Assembly (NCBI GenBank): GCA_021776785.1
Contig: JAJFFF010000052.1
Location: 62,001-126,000, forward strand
Length of the DNA: 64,000 nt
DNA from: Planctomycetota bacterium
GTDB taxonomy: Bacteria > Planctomycetota > PLA2
Direction: 5' to 3'
Position 1 is the first letter of the stretch. Each line of letters starts with the position of its first letter. Shown piece by piece: positions 18,966 through 26,697 of this stretch. Position numbers and translations under genes: made by a program. The notes under the pieces were generated by a model. The model was not told the origin of the DNA. It did not search any database and was given only the letters and a program-made list of their open reading frames with translations.

Positions 18966-19167
18966 AGCGTGCCCCTCATTCGAGGCCCACAAGCCTCGCG
19001 AACGTTGAGTTTTGATCGGACCCGCCGACGCGCCCTCGAGAGGGTTTTGGCAGCTGTCCTGCCACGCTCGCCGCACCCCCGATCCTTCCTGGATGCGAGC
19101 CCTAAGTTACCGCTCCGCAAGCGGCTACGCAAGCGGCCCGGCTTCCTGGTAGAGTCCGTTACCGCCC

Positions 19168-20142
19168 ATGACCGGAGCCTTCCCCGTCGCCCCTGAAGAC
19201 ATCGCGGCGGCCCATCGCCGCCTCCATGGCATCTGCCATCGCACGATGATGTTTACGTGCTCCGCTCTGGACCGCGAAGCGTCGGTTCGCGCCGTCTTGA
19301 AAGGCGAAAACTTTCAGCGCGTGGGCGCGTTCAAGCTCCGCGGCGCCTACAACTTCTTGGCGCAGATGACCCCGGAAGAGCGCGCCCGGGGCGTTGTCGC
19401 CGCGTCGAGTGGAAACCACGGCCAGGGCGTCGCCCGCGCGGCCAAGCTGTTTGGCTGCAAGGCGACGATTGTTGTGCCCGAGGACGCGATCGCCCTGAAG
19501 CGCGACGCCATCGCGAAGGACGGGGCGGAGGTGATCGTCAAGGGCATCACGAGTGACGTGCGCCTCAAGGAAGCCGACCGCATCGCAAAAGAAACCGGCG
19601 CTACGTTCGTTCACGCGTTCGACCATCCGTGGATCATCGCGGGCCAAGGCACCGTCGGCAAAGAGATGCTCGAGGATGCGCCCCACCTCGACGCGATCCT
19701 CGTTCCCATCGGGGGCGGAGGTCTCGCGGCCGGGATCGCGCTTTGGGCCAAAACGCACCAACCGCGCATCAAAGTGTTCGGCGTCGAGCCGGACAGCGCG
19801 AACAGCATGGCGCGCTCGCTCGCCGCCGGGCACCCCGAGACAATTGCGCCCAGCAAGAGCATTGCGGACGGACTGCGTCCGATCGCGCCCGGCCATCTTC
19901 CGTACCAGATCTGCGCCGCACTGCTTGACGGCGTGATCACGGTGACCGATCAGGAGATCGCCGCTGCGGTTCGCTTCTTACTCGCACGCGCCAAAGTGCT
20001 CGTCGAGCCGTCCGGCGCGGCAGGACTCGCCGCGATTTTGCACGGCAAAGCGAGTGACATGGGCGCGACGGTGAGCGCCGTTTTGACCGGCGGAAACGCT
20101 GACTTCGCAACGCTGGCGCGTATCCTGCAAGGTGAGGTCTGA
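19168..20142 (+). CDS. PLP-dependent threonine dehydratase/serine racemase-like enzyme
   Basis: The 324-residue product is a single fold-type II PLP domain with no ACT regulatory domain, as in catabolic threonine dehydratases and serine racemases. Visible motifs: Lys56 in VGAFKLRGA (Schiff base), SSGNHGQG at 80-87 (substrate-binding loop) and GGGGL at 182-186 (phosphate-binding loop), then VEPSGAAGLA and a late LTGGN cofactor-ring contact. Expected reaction: threonine to 2-oxobutyrate and ammonia, or serine to pyruvate. The stop overlaps the ATG of dgt by one base, so they are cotranslated, though no metabolic link is obvious. Threonine dehydratase and serine racemase cannot be separated from sequence alone. 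Confidence 0.85.
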   Translation: MTGAFPVAPEDIAAAHRRLHGICHRTMMFTCSALDREASVRAVLKGENFQRVGAFKLRGAYNFLAQMTPEERARGVVAASSGNHGQGVARAAKLFGCKATIVVPEDAIALKRDAIAKDGAEVIVKGITSDVRLKEADRIAKETGATFVHAFDHPWIIAGQGTVGKEMLEDAPHLDAILVPIGGGGLAAGIALWAKTHQPRIKVFGVEPDSANSMARSLAAGHPETIAPSKSIADGLRPIAPGHLPYQICAALLDGVITVTDQEIAAAVRFLLARAKVLVEPSGAAGLAAILHGKASDMGATVSAVLTGGNADFATLARILQGEV

Positions 20143-21281
20143 TGCACACCGCGATAGGAATGACGACGCGCGCCGAACTCGAAGCGCGCGAGCAGCGAGA
20201 GCTCGCACCGTTCGCCTGCAAGGCGGTGGAATCCAGGGGCCGCTGCCACGACGAAGACGAACACCTCTATCGCACCGCGTATCAGCGCGACCGCGACCGC
20301 ATCGTTCACTCGTCTGCGTTTCGTCGCTTGGAGTACAAGACGCAGGTGTTTGTCAACTCGTTCGGCGACTACTACCGCACGCGCTTGACCCACACGATGG
20401 AAGTCGCGCAGATCGCGCGCACCATTTCGCGCGCGCTTTCGCTCAACGAGGACCTCACCGAAGCCGTTGCGCTGGGCCACGATCTCGGACACGGACCGTT
20501 TGGCCACACCGGCGAAGACGCGCTCCACGCGGAGATGGCGGATCACGGCGGATTTGAACACAACCGCCACGCGCTCCGCATCGTGGACGTGATCGAACGC
20601 AAGTACCCGAATTTTCCGGGCCTTAACCTCACGCATGAGGTGCGCAACTCGCTGCTCAAGCACGACAAGGAGCCGCTGTGCCTTGAGGCGCAGGTCGCCG
20701 ACGCCTCCGATCGCATCGCGTACAACACGCACGACATCGACGACGGGCTGACGTCGGGCCTGCTGCGTGAAGAGCAACTCATGGACGTGCCGCTTTGGAA
20801 ACAGGCGCGCGAGGCCGTGCAAGCGCGCCACCCCGACCTCGGCCCCAATCGGATGCGCCATCACACGATCCGCATGCTGATCGACGCGACGGTCACCGAT
20901 CTCTTGCACGCTTCCGTGGAACGCCTGCAGGCGGCGGCGCCGACCAGTGCGGAAGACGCGCGCCAAGCCGCGCGACGGTTGATCGCGCCTTCGCCCGAAA
21001 TGGAGTTGCGGCACAAGGAACTCTCACGCTTTCTGTACCAGAACTTCTACGACGAATTTCGCGTCCATCGGATGCGCGCCAAAGCCCGACGCTTTATTCG
21101 CGAGATGTTTCGCGCGTTCGTTGAAGACCCCAAACTCATGCAACCGTTTGCGCGCGCGCGCGTCGGAGAAGAGGGCCTGCACAGAACCGTCTGTGACACC
21201 ATCGCGGGCATGACCGACCGCGAGGCGCTCTCCGAGTATCGCCGCCTGTTCTACCCCGACGGCGGCACAGGACTGGAGTGA
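20142..21281 (+). CDS. dgt: deoxyguanosinetriphosphate triphosphohydrolase
   Basis: The ATG at 20142 overlaps the preceding TGA and has AAGGTGAGG just upstream; ATG at 20160 is an alternative. The 379-residue product is an HD-domain hydrolase of the Dgt type: SSAFRRLEYKTQVF, His84 in RLTHTMEVAQ, His113-Asp114 in LGHDLGHGPFGHTGE and a downstream metal ligand region (DASDRIAYNTHDIDDG). The family cleaves dGTP to deoxyguanosine and tripolyphosphate and controls dNTP pools. The length fits the shorter, single-domain dGTPase-like subfamily. The stop overlaps the GTG of the next gene (GTGA). Confidence 0.9.
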   Translation: MHTAIGMTTRAELEAREQRELAPFACKAVESRGRCHDEDEHLYRTAYQRDRDRIVHSSAFRRLEYKTQVFVNSFGDYYRTRLTHTMEVAQIARTISRALSLNEDLTEAVALGHDLGHGPFGHTGEDALHAEMADHGGFEHNRHALRIVDVIERKYPNFPGLNLTHEVRNSLLKHDKEPLCLEAQVADASDRIAYNTHDIDDGLTSGLLREEQLMDVPLWKQAREAVQARHPDLGPNRMRHHTIRMLIDATVTDLLHASVERLQAAAPTSAEDARQAARRLIAPSPEMELRHKELSRFLYQNFYDEFRVHRMRAKARRFIREMFRAFVEDPKLMQPFARARVGEEGLHRTVCDTIAGMTDREALSEYRRLFYPDGGTGLE

Positions 21282-24007
21282 TCGCTCTGCGCGATATCGG
21301 GCTTACGGTCACACTGCTTGCGCTGTGCGCGGCCACGGCGCCTTCCGCACGCGCGGAGACCGCGGAAGAACTGGTCTTTCGCGCGCGCCACGCACGATTT
21401 GTTCTCGCCGACCTTGAATCCGCGATCGCGCTTTACCTCGAAGCGCTCCGCGATGCCTCGCTGGGACTGGCCGACCAGGCGGAGCTGCATCTGCAGGTGG
21501 CGCGCTGCTTGATCGAAAGCGGGAACTCCGAGCGCGCGTTGGACCCGCACTTGGTGGCGACGATTTACGTCAAGGCGGACGCGGCGACGCGACGCCAAGC
21601 TTCCGCCTTGCGACGCCAGCTTAATGCGCGGCGCGCCGGACCCGACCCCAAAGAGGACACGCTCGAAAGAAACGACGAGCCGCTTCGCAAGGAAAAACGG
21701 GCGCAAGATCTCACGCGTCAGGCGCGACGGCTACTCGACAGCAACGAAGTCGCGCGCGCGCTGCACCGCGTCTTCGAGGCGCTGACTCTTGCGCCCGACA
21801 ATCGTGACGCGCTGGCACTTCGCACCGAGATCGAACGCCGCATCCGTGGAAGCTCCGACTTTTTGCGCGATCCGCTCACGTTCCTGCGGTCGTGGACAAA
21901 AGCGCGCGTCACGCAAGTCGCACAGCAAGCGAGCATTCGGTTGGCGCAGGGCATCACGTTCGCCCGCAAGAGCAGCTTCCAGTTGGCTCAGGCTCGCTTT
22001 TCCGAAGCGGTCCAGATCATCGACGGTTGCGAGCTGCGCCATGACAGCGAACGACTCGACGAGTTGCGGCGCCGCATCATCGGCCACTGGCGTGAGCTGC
22101 GCCGGCGCCGCCACGGCGATGCCGGCGCGGAACCCACCATCGCCCCTCCGACAAAGCCGCGGTCGGATCCGCTCGTGACCGCCTATCTCAATCAGCTTCA
22201 AGAGATGCTGAAGGTGGTCTCCAGCGAAGAGCGCGAGTACCGCATCATGCCGGTGCGGGCCGCCGCCGTTGCCAAGGAGGCGCGGGGCTGGCAGTCCAAG
22301 CCGCGCCGCTTTGCGCTCTTCGACTATCTACCGACGCAATGGTCGGCCGCGCAGTTCGCACTCGACGTCATCGGCACGCGGGTCGCCGCGGCGAGCTGGC
22401 GTGAGACGGAGAACTACCTCGAAACATCGGGCGACATGTTGGTCCTCCGCAACAAGGCGGCGATCCTCGATGCCGCCGCGCGTGAGGTCGCACGGCTCGA
22501 ACAGCCGAGTCAACCGACGATGCGCGCGCGCTTCCTTCTCGTGCCGGTCACCCGCGACATGGTCACGGAATTCGAAAAGCGATTCGGTCGGTTTCAGCGC
22601 TCGCTGCGCGGAACCTCGCCGATCGCCTACGGCGCGCTCTCCGCCGACAAGTACAGCCTCGAGTACATCGCAAGCGTCGTCCGCGATCTAGGGGCGGATG
22701 TCAACCTGCTCGCCGACCAGTTCGACGTCGTGCTTCCGAACGGCGCGGGGCGTCACCTATTTGTGGCGCGGCCCTTGGTGGAAGCCGACGGGTACGAGTC
22801 GTTTGACGCATCGGGGCGGCCGGCCACCGAGGCAAACTACGGCGTCTTGATCGATAGCTTCGCGCGTCGCAACGAGGCCGGTCAGACCGCACTCGGCCTC
22901 AAGCTAACCGCACGCTCGCCGGCACCTCCCCTGCGCGCCGGCGGCAAAGACCTCCTGGCTCGCTTCGAAGTGCAGTCGGCCGAGATGTTTATCGACCTCC
23001 ACCCGCGCTCGCACCTGGTGATCGGCGGCCTCCGCGACCCGTTCGCGGCCGCCAAGGGAGAGAGAGGCGAGCTCTTGCTGATCTGGGTCGCAGCCAAAAC
23101 GGACGGCAAGCTCGATCCGGAACCGACGCAGCCGGCACGCGGAACGGCGCAAGTCTCCATGCGGCGCCTGCTTTTCGAACTTTGGGATGATCCGGGACCG
23201 CGCGTCGATCCGGCCAAGGGGTTTATGGCACGCCGTCCCCTCGACACACTCAAAGAGCGGACGACGTTTTTTGAGACGATGATGCGCAAGGAGTTGGGGG
23301 ACAACAAGCTTGAGGTGGATTCGACGCAGGCCGTCGTACGCGTCTCGCCCGACAAGCGCGAAGAAGCCGCAGTTTTGGTGAAGTCGCTCGAAGCGCAGAG
23401 CCGCGAACGATTCAGCATTACAATCGGAAGCTGCGCCGCGGCCACTTCGGTGCTCGACGTTTGGACCGAGCGGAACCAGCTCACGCCCAAACCGATGGGA
23501 GACGCGGCGTTGATCGTCGTCGATTCCACAGAGCCTCTCGTGTTGCGCGACCTGGTGCGCGCGCTCCCGCCGGATGTTTACACGCCGCGCGCGCCGTGGC
23601 CGCGCCTAACGGTGCGCGGGCTCCAATCGCGTCACGCGCGCTCGACGCGCTCCTTCACTTCGCCCGCGTTGCGCAGCGAACGAGAAAGCGCGACCAACGG
23701 CACCCGCGTGATCACCGAGGGGATCGCGGTCGCGGTGCGCCCCGTCCGCAAAGACGGCGTCCTCTATCTCTTTGTCGAGATTTCCACGTCGGCGCTCGAC
23801 CGCCAAACCGAGGAGATCGACCCCGATACTTCGGCGCCAGCTTACCGGACGCGCGTCGTTGAGTTTCGCGCGAGCGGCATGGTTCCGCTACCGAAACAGC
23901 TCAACTCCAAGACGCTCGTGATTCGCTCGATTCCGCACGCGAAGGGCGACAAACTCGGGCCGCTGAGCGAGATCGCGGTAACCATTGCGGTCCGCGCCCT
24001 ACCCTGA
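21278..24007 (+). CDS. large secreted protein with N-terminal TPR-like helices, unknown
   Basis: GTG at 21278 overlaps the dgt stop and begins a signal peptide (MIALRDIGLTVTLLALCAATAPSARA). The 909-residue product has TPR-like helical pairs at about 30-250 (LADLESAIALYLEALRDASL and similar). From about 390 the composition changes to alternating alpha/beta stretches; a segment near 580 (LHPRSHLVIGGLRDPF) faintly recalls the beta-barrel entry of secretins, but no other secretin signature (for example repeated N-domains with VPVLGDIPLLG) is visible, so that reading is not adopted. Function unknown. Unusually large for a protein with no recognisable domain. Confidence 0.8.
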   Translation: MIALRDIGLTVTLLALCAATAPSARAETAEELVFRARHARFVLADLESAIALYLEALRDASLGLADQAELHLQVARCLIESGNSERALDPHLVATIYVKADAATRRQASALRRQLNARRAGPDPKEDTLERNDEPLRKEKRAQDLTRQARRLLDSNEVARALHRVFEALTLAPDNRDALALRTEIERRIRGSSDFLRDPLTFLRSWTKARVTQVAQQASIRLAQGITFARKSSFQLAQARFSEAVQIIDGCELRHDSERLDELRRRIIGHWRELRRRRHGDAGAEPTIAPPTKPRSDPLVTAYLNQLQEMLKVVSSEEREYRIMPVRAAAVAKEARGWQSKPRRFALFDYLPTQWSAAQFALDVIGTRVAAASWRETENYLETSGDMLVLRNKAAILDAAAREVARLEQPSQPTMRARFLLVPVTRDMVTEFEKRFGRFQRSLRGTSPIAYGALSADKYSLEYIASVVRDLGADVNLLADQFDVVLPNGAGRHLFVARPLVEADGYESFDASGRPATEANYGVLIDSFARRNEAGQTALGLKLTARSPAPPLRAGGKDLLARFEVQSAEMFIDLHPRSHLVIGGLRDPFAAAKGERGELLLIWVAAKTDGKLDPEPTQPARGTAQVSMRRLLFELWDDPGPRVDPAKGFMARRPLDTLKERTTFFETMMRKELGDNKLEVDSTQAVVRVSPDKREEAAVLVKSLEAQSRERFSITIGSCAAATSVLDVWTERNQLTPKPMGDAALIVVDSTEPLVLRDLVRALPPDVYTPRAPWPRLTVRGLQSRHARSTRSFTSPALRSERESATNGTRVITEGIAVAVRPVRKDGVLYLFVEISTSALDRQTEEIDPDTSAPAYRTRVVEFRASGMVPLPKQLNSKTLVIRSIPHAKGDKLGPLSEIAVTIAVRALP

Positions 24008-24237
24008 GACAACCCGGCACACTTCCGCTGCGACAATGTCGAACGACCCTTGACGGTCACAAAAGTCCGTGCGAAATTGCGCCCCTGGAATGACAGGAAG
24101 TTGGCGCATGCGCTGCGGAATCCGCCATTCCAAGTAGACTAATAGCGACGAATTATCAGCCCGGGTCTCCTCGTCCCACCTCTATATTTCCCTTTTCCCC
24201 TTTTCCAAATCCATTCCAATCCCACGGGGAGTCGCCC

Positions 24238-24266
24238 GGGCTCTTATCGCTTTGCGATAAGAGCCC
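24238..24266. repeat. perfect 13-bp inverted repeat (hairpin)
   Basis: Arms GGGCTCTTATCGC and GCGATAAGAGCCC are perfect complements around a TTT loop. It lies 230 bp after the end of the 909-residue gene. No T-run follows on either strand, so a simple Rho-independent terminator is not supported; a protein-binding or mobile-element-derived palindrome is possible. Confidence 0.75.
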
Positions 24267-24280
24267 AACGTGTCTTTGGC

Positions 24281-24300
24281 CCAACATCTGACGATGTTGG
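24281..24300. repeat. 8-bp-arm palindromic hairpin, TGAC loop (copy 1)
   Basis: CCAACATC-TGAC-GATGTTGG. The inner 18 bases recur in opposite orientation at 28451-28470, with the same tetraloop. Both copies lie near a CCCGGGCTC string. Confidence 0.75.
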
Positions 24301-24570
24301 AGCTTGACGTTTGGGCGGGTCGGATTGGTGGGCTGCTTTTCATGACGCCTCTGGCGGCGGACGTGTCGGCCCATCTCGCGGGGCAAGTCTCACCACATCT
24401 GTCCACGTGTGAGCCCCTGGCCGGTCGTCTTGCTTTGGTTTTTTTTGCGCGCTTCGTGCGCCGGCTTGGTCGCGCGCGCTTTGCTTCTGCCCGTTGGGTG
24501 CGCCTTTGCGGCGTTGGGGCGGCGCGCCTAGCTCGTGCACTTCGAAACGGCGGCGCGGGGTTGCTCGTTT

Positions 24571-24620
24571 CGCTTCGTTCCGCTTCGTTCCGCTTCAGGG
24601 CGCTTCAGGGCGCTTGCGTT
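24571..24620. repeat. 10-bp tandem repeat, 4 to 5 units
   Basis: Units CGCTTCGTTC (twice), CGCTTCAGGG (twice) and a degenerate CGCTTGCGTT run in register. The array ends exactly at the stop codon (24619-24621) of the leftward gene, so it forms that gene's 3' flank. Confidence 0.85.
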
Positions 24621-25482
24621 ACTTGAAGTGGGCTTTGGCTTGGTCGGTTGTTGCCAGCTTCTTTTTTGCCGCCATCGAGAGGACGTGGAGGACCGTCTTT
24701 TCGAGTTCGGGGCGGAGCTCGGCGATCGCAAGGATGGCTTTGTTGGCGGCAAGAGTGTTGTGACGACTGAGTGCAAACACGACCTGGCGCAGGACCGGGA
24801 TCGTCGCCTTCGGATGCTCGGCAATGACGCGAAAGTGCGCAACGGATTCGGCCAATTCCGAATCACGCAAGATGAGCACAAGCTGTAACGCCTGATCCTC
24901 TCTCGCCATGTCGAGGGACTGGCGCACGATCTGCATGCCGGTGTCCCTTAGCGATTCGGGCTGCACGCGACAGAGCGTGGAGAGCCCGCGGAGCACCCTG
25001 CCGCGCAACTCGACGATAAACACCTGGAGACGCTCGATGCGACGAACGCGCGCGAAGAGTTCATCAAACTGGATCGTCGCTTTGCGCTCCTCGTGTTCAC
25101 GCAACTCAATCTTGCGGCCTGCGCTCTTATCTCCCGCCCGCGCTTTTTTTCGCAAGAACACAAGCTCTTCCGCAAGAACCGCGCGGCGTTCCCTTAGCGT
25201 GGCTCCTCCCTCTTCCGCCTTGCGCCGCGCTTCGCGGAGCTGTTCGTGCTGCGCGTATGTTTCGAGGAGCAACGAGCAGAGCGGACGGATCGAGTGCACG
25301 CTTCCACCGGCAACAACCCGGTCGACGGCTTCGTAGACAAGCGCGTGCGCGCCGGGCTGCATCAGCTGCGCGCGCGCTTGCTTCAATCGCTCAAGGTCGC
25401 TCTGAACCGAAGCAGGCGCTTGCGCGGAGGCGAGCGAACAAGTCAGAGAAACCAAGAACAGGCGAACCAGCAGAAGCTGCAT
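24619..25482 (-). CDS. secreted helical protein, unknown
   Basis: ATG at 25482 is chosen because it begins a signal peptide (MQLLLVRLFLVSLTCSLASAQ); the frame extends upstream through the terminator of the next gene and is not used there. The 287-residue product is mostly helical: a coiled-coil segment at about 80-160 rich in Arg/Glu (LREARRKAEEGGATLRERRA), then HEAT-like helices (FRVIAEHPKATIPVLRQVVF). No catalytic motif. The start is only 20 bp from the histone-gene terminator. Function unknown; it looks like a periplasmic scaffold. Confidence 0.75.
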   Translation of the reverse strand: MQLLLVRLFLVSLTCSLASAQAPASVQSDLERLKQARAQLMQPGAHALVYEAVDRVVAGGSVHSIRPLCSLLLETYAQHEQLREARRKAEEGGATLRERRAVLAEELVFLRKKARAGDKSAGRKIELREHEERKATIQFDELFARVRRIERLQVFIVELRGRVLRGLSTLCRVQPESLRDTGMQIVRQSLDMAREDQALQLVLILRDSELAESVAHFRVIAEHPKATIPVLRQVVFALSRHNTLAANKAILAIAELRPELEKTVLHVLSMAAKKKLATTDQAKAHFK

Positions 25483-25501
25483 AGCACAAGAGTATCGCAC
25501 G

Positions 25502-25540
25502 AAAAAACGCGCGGAGCTGTCATCGACAACTCCGCGCGTT
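25502..25540 (-). terminator. Rho-independent terminator of the histone-like gene
   Basis: Perfect 11-bp arms AACGCGCGGAG (25506-25516) and CTCCGCGCGTT (25530-25540); the loop can pair further through TGTC/GACA. On the minus strand the hairpin runs straight into six T (AAAAAA at 25502-25507 on the plus strand). It lies 80 bp beyond the stop of the histone-like gene. Confidence 0.85.
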
Positions 25541-25619
25541 CTATTCAAAACTGTCGCCGGTGCAGGTCGCGCGGACCCCTGTCCTGATGCGATCCTGCGC
25601 CGGAAACAAGCCTCGCGAC

Positions 25620-25880
25620 TTAAAGGTCGTGAGGCCGGACCGTCGAACGACGGTTCTCGGTGCAGCGAGTGATCGCTCCATCGAGTACGGAGTGAACGGC
25701 TTCGCTCAACGCGCCAACCAATTCACCCGAACACTTCATGCCATTGGCTTTGATGTAAGCCTTGACCTTGCTTCCAACACAAAGCATGTCGCGCGACGAC
25801 GACTTCTTGCCGCGGGCCTTTTTGCGCGCGGGCGCCTTCTTACGTGCGGGAGCTTTCTTCTTCTTTTTACGGGCGGCCAT
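25620..25880 (-). CDS. histone-fold protein with lysine-rich N-terminal tail
   Basis: ATG at 25880 is fixed by AAGGAGG at 25889-25895. The 86-residue product has two parts. Residues 2-30 are an H1-like basic tail with APARKK repeated twice. Residues 35-86 look like a compact histone fold: a short helix (GSKVKAYIKANG), a long central helix (SGELVGALSEAVHSVLDG AITRC) and the terminal RRSTVRPHDL, which matches the RxTV/IxxxD loop-helix signature of archaeal and bacterial histones such as Bdellovibrio Bd0055. The expected role is DNA binding and compaction in the nucleoid. Its own promoter, strong ribosome site and terminator imply a monocistronic, highly expressed gene. The histone assignment is by motif and size only. 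Confidence 0.85.
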   Translation of the reverse strand: MAARKKKKKAPARKKAPARKKARGKKSSSRDMLCVGSKVKAYIKANGMKCSGELVGALSEAVHSVLDGAITRCTENRRSTVRPHDL

Positions 25881-25941
25881 CGGGTAGTCCTCCTTGAACT
25901 TGCCTCGACCCGAGAGGGTCACCGGCATACCTAGGCGCGGA

Positions 25942-25970
25942 TTTGTAGCAGGAGACAGCGACCGGTTCAA
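25942..25970 (-). promoter_or_regulatory. sigma-70-like promoter of the histone-like gene
   Basis: On the minus strand TTGAAC (25965-25970) and TACAAA (25942-25947) are separated by exactly 17 bp, the optimum for a sigma-70 promoter. Each hexamer differs from consensus at 2 of 6 positions. Transcription would begin about 55 nt before the ATG at 25880. Located just after the queC stop. Confidence 0.6.
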
Positions 25971-26009
25971 ACGCTCAAACCGGCCCAAAACTCAAAAACA
26001 CGGCACTTT

Positions 26010-26693
26010 TCAGCGATTTGTGTACCGCGTGGGATCCTTCACGCCAGCCGCGTCGAACCCGGCACGGCGCAACGCACACGAATCACAAGCGCCGCACGCA
26101 GCGCCAGAACCGTCCGGGTCGTAGCACGAAACCGTCTCGCGAAACGGCACGTCGAGCGCCAGGCCCCGCGCAACAATCTCCGCTTTGGAAAGGTGCAGCA
26201 ACGGCGCCAGAATTTTTGGGGGACGCCCCTCCACGCCGGCCTTGGTTCCCACCCGCGCGAGTTCATCAAAGGCGTCGAGAAATTCCGGCCGACAATCGGG
26301 ATATCCGGAGTAGTCGATCTGGTTCGCGCCGATCACCATCGCATCGGCGCCGCGCGCTTCGGCAAGGCCCAGCGCGAGAGCCAAGAGAAGCGTGTTTCGT
26401 GCGGGAACATACGTCACGGGAATGCCCTCCGACGCCGATTTTCCCTTAGGTACGGCGATTTCCGCGGTTAACGCGGATCCGCCGACGGCGCGAAGATCCA
26501 CCGCCAACTCCACATGCTCCAAGGACTCGAGCCAACTCGCCAAAGACCGCGCGGCGTCCAGCTCCACCCGTGTTCGCTGGCCGTAATCGACCGCTAAGCT
26601 GATCAGTTGGACGCCTTCGGCCTTCACGTGCGCCGCTGCGACGAGCGAGTCCATGCCCCCCGAAAGGAGAGCGACGGCGAGGCGTTGGGGCAC
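26010..26693 (-). CDS. queC: 7-cyano-7-deazaguanine synthase
   Basis: GTG at 26693 lies 4 nt after the upstream stop and starts the typical QueC N-terminus (PQRLAVALLSGGMDS). The 227-residue product has the PP-loop SGGMDS at 11-16 and the C-terminal zinc knuckle CYDPDGSGAACGACDSC with four cysteines. QueC converts 7-carboxy-7-deazaguanine to preQ0 using ATP and ammonia, for queuosine or deazapurine DNA modification. No other que or dpd genes are in the window, so the end product cannot be told. It directly follows the dynamin-like gene and is probably cotranscribed with it. Confidence 0.92.
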   Translation of the reverse strand: MPQRLAVALLSGGMDSLVAAAHVKAEGVQLISLAVDYGQRTRVELDAARSLASWLESLEHVELAVDLRAVGGSALTAEIAVPKGKSASEGIPVTYVPARNTLLLALALGLAEARGADAMVIGANQIDYSGYPDCRPEFLDAFDELARVGTKAGVEGRPPKILAPLLHLSKAEIVARGLALDVPFRETVSCYDPDGSGAACGACDSCALRRAGFDAAGVKDPTRYTNR

Positions 26694-26697
26694 GCGC

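Larger units (their letters stand above)
24008..24618. other. 610-bp gene-poor stretch with hairpins and a tandem repeat
   Basis: No supported gene lies here. An ORF of 118 codons at 24270 has no Shine-Dalgarno and an improbable composition. The first 220 bp look ordinary. The middle holds two perfect hairpins (24238-24266 and 24281-24300). From about 24420 to 24570 the plus strand is markedly T- and G-rich, and the stretch ends in a 10-bp tandem repeat. No tRNA, rRNA or ncRNA was recognised. Confidence 0.6.

Noticed and set aside
22980..23040. Secretin-like segment in the 909-residue protein
   Set aside because: Only one short similarity (VIGGL); other secretin hallmarks are absent.
24238..24266. 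Hairpin as Rho-independent terminator for the 909-residue gene
   Set aside because: Perfect stem but no T-run on either side and 230 bp from the stop codon.
24571..24620. CRISPR array
   Set aside because: The 10-bp units are head-to-tail without spacers and no cas genes are in the window. The same applies to 50544-50636.
24270..24626. 118-codon plus-strand ORF in the gene-poor stretch
   Set aside because: No Shine-Dalgarno, runs through the 10-bp tandem repeat and into the next gene's stop; product is Arg/Ala/Leu filler.
26010..26693. queC as part of a DNA-modification (dpd) or phage-defence island
   Set aside because: No dpd, restriction or other que genes nearby; neighbours are a dynamin-like gene and a histone-like gene.
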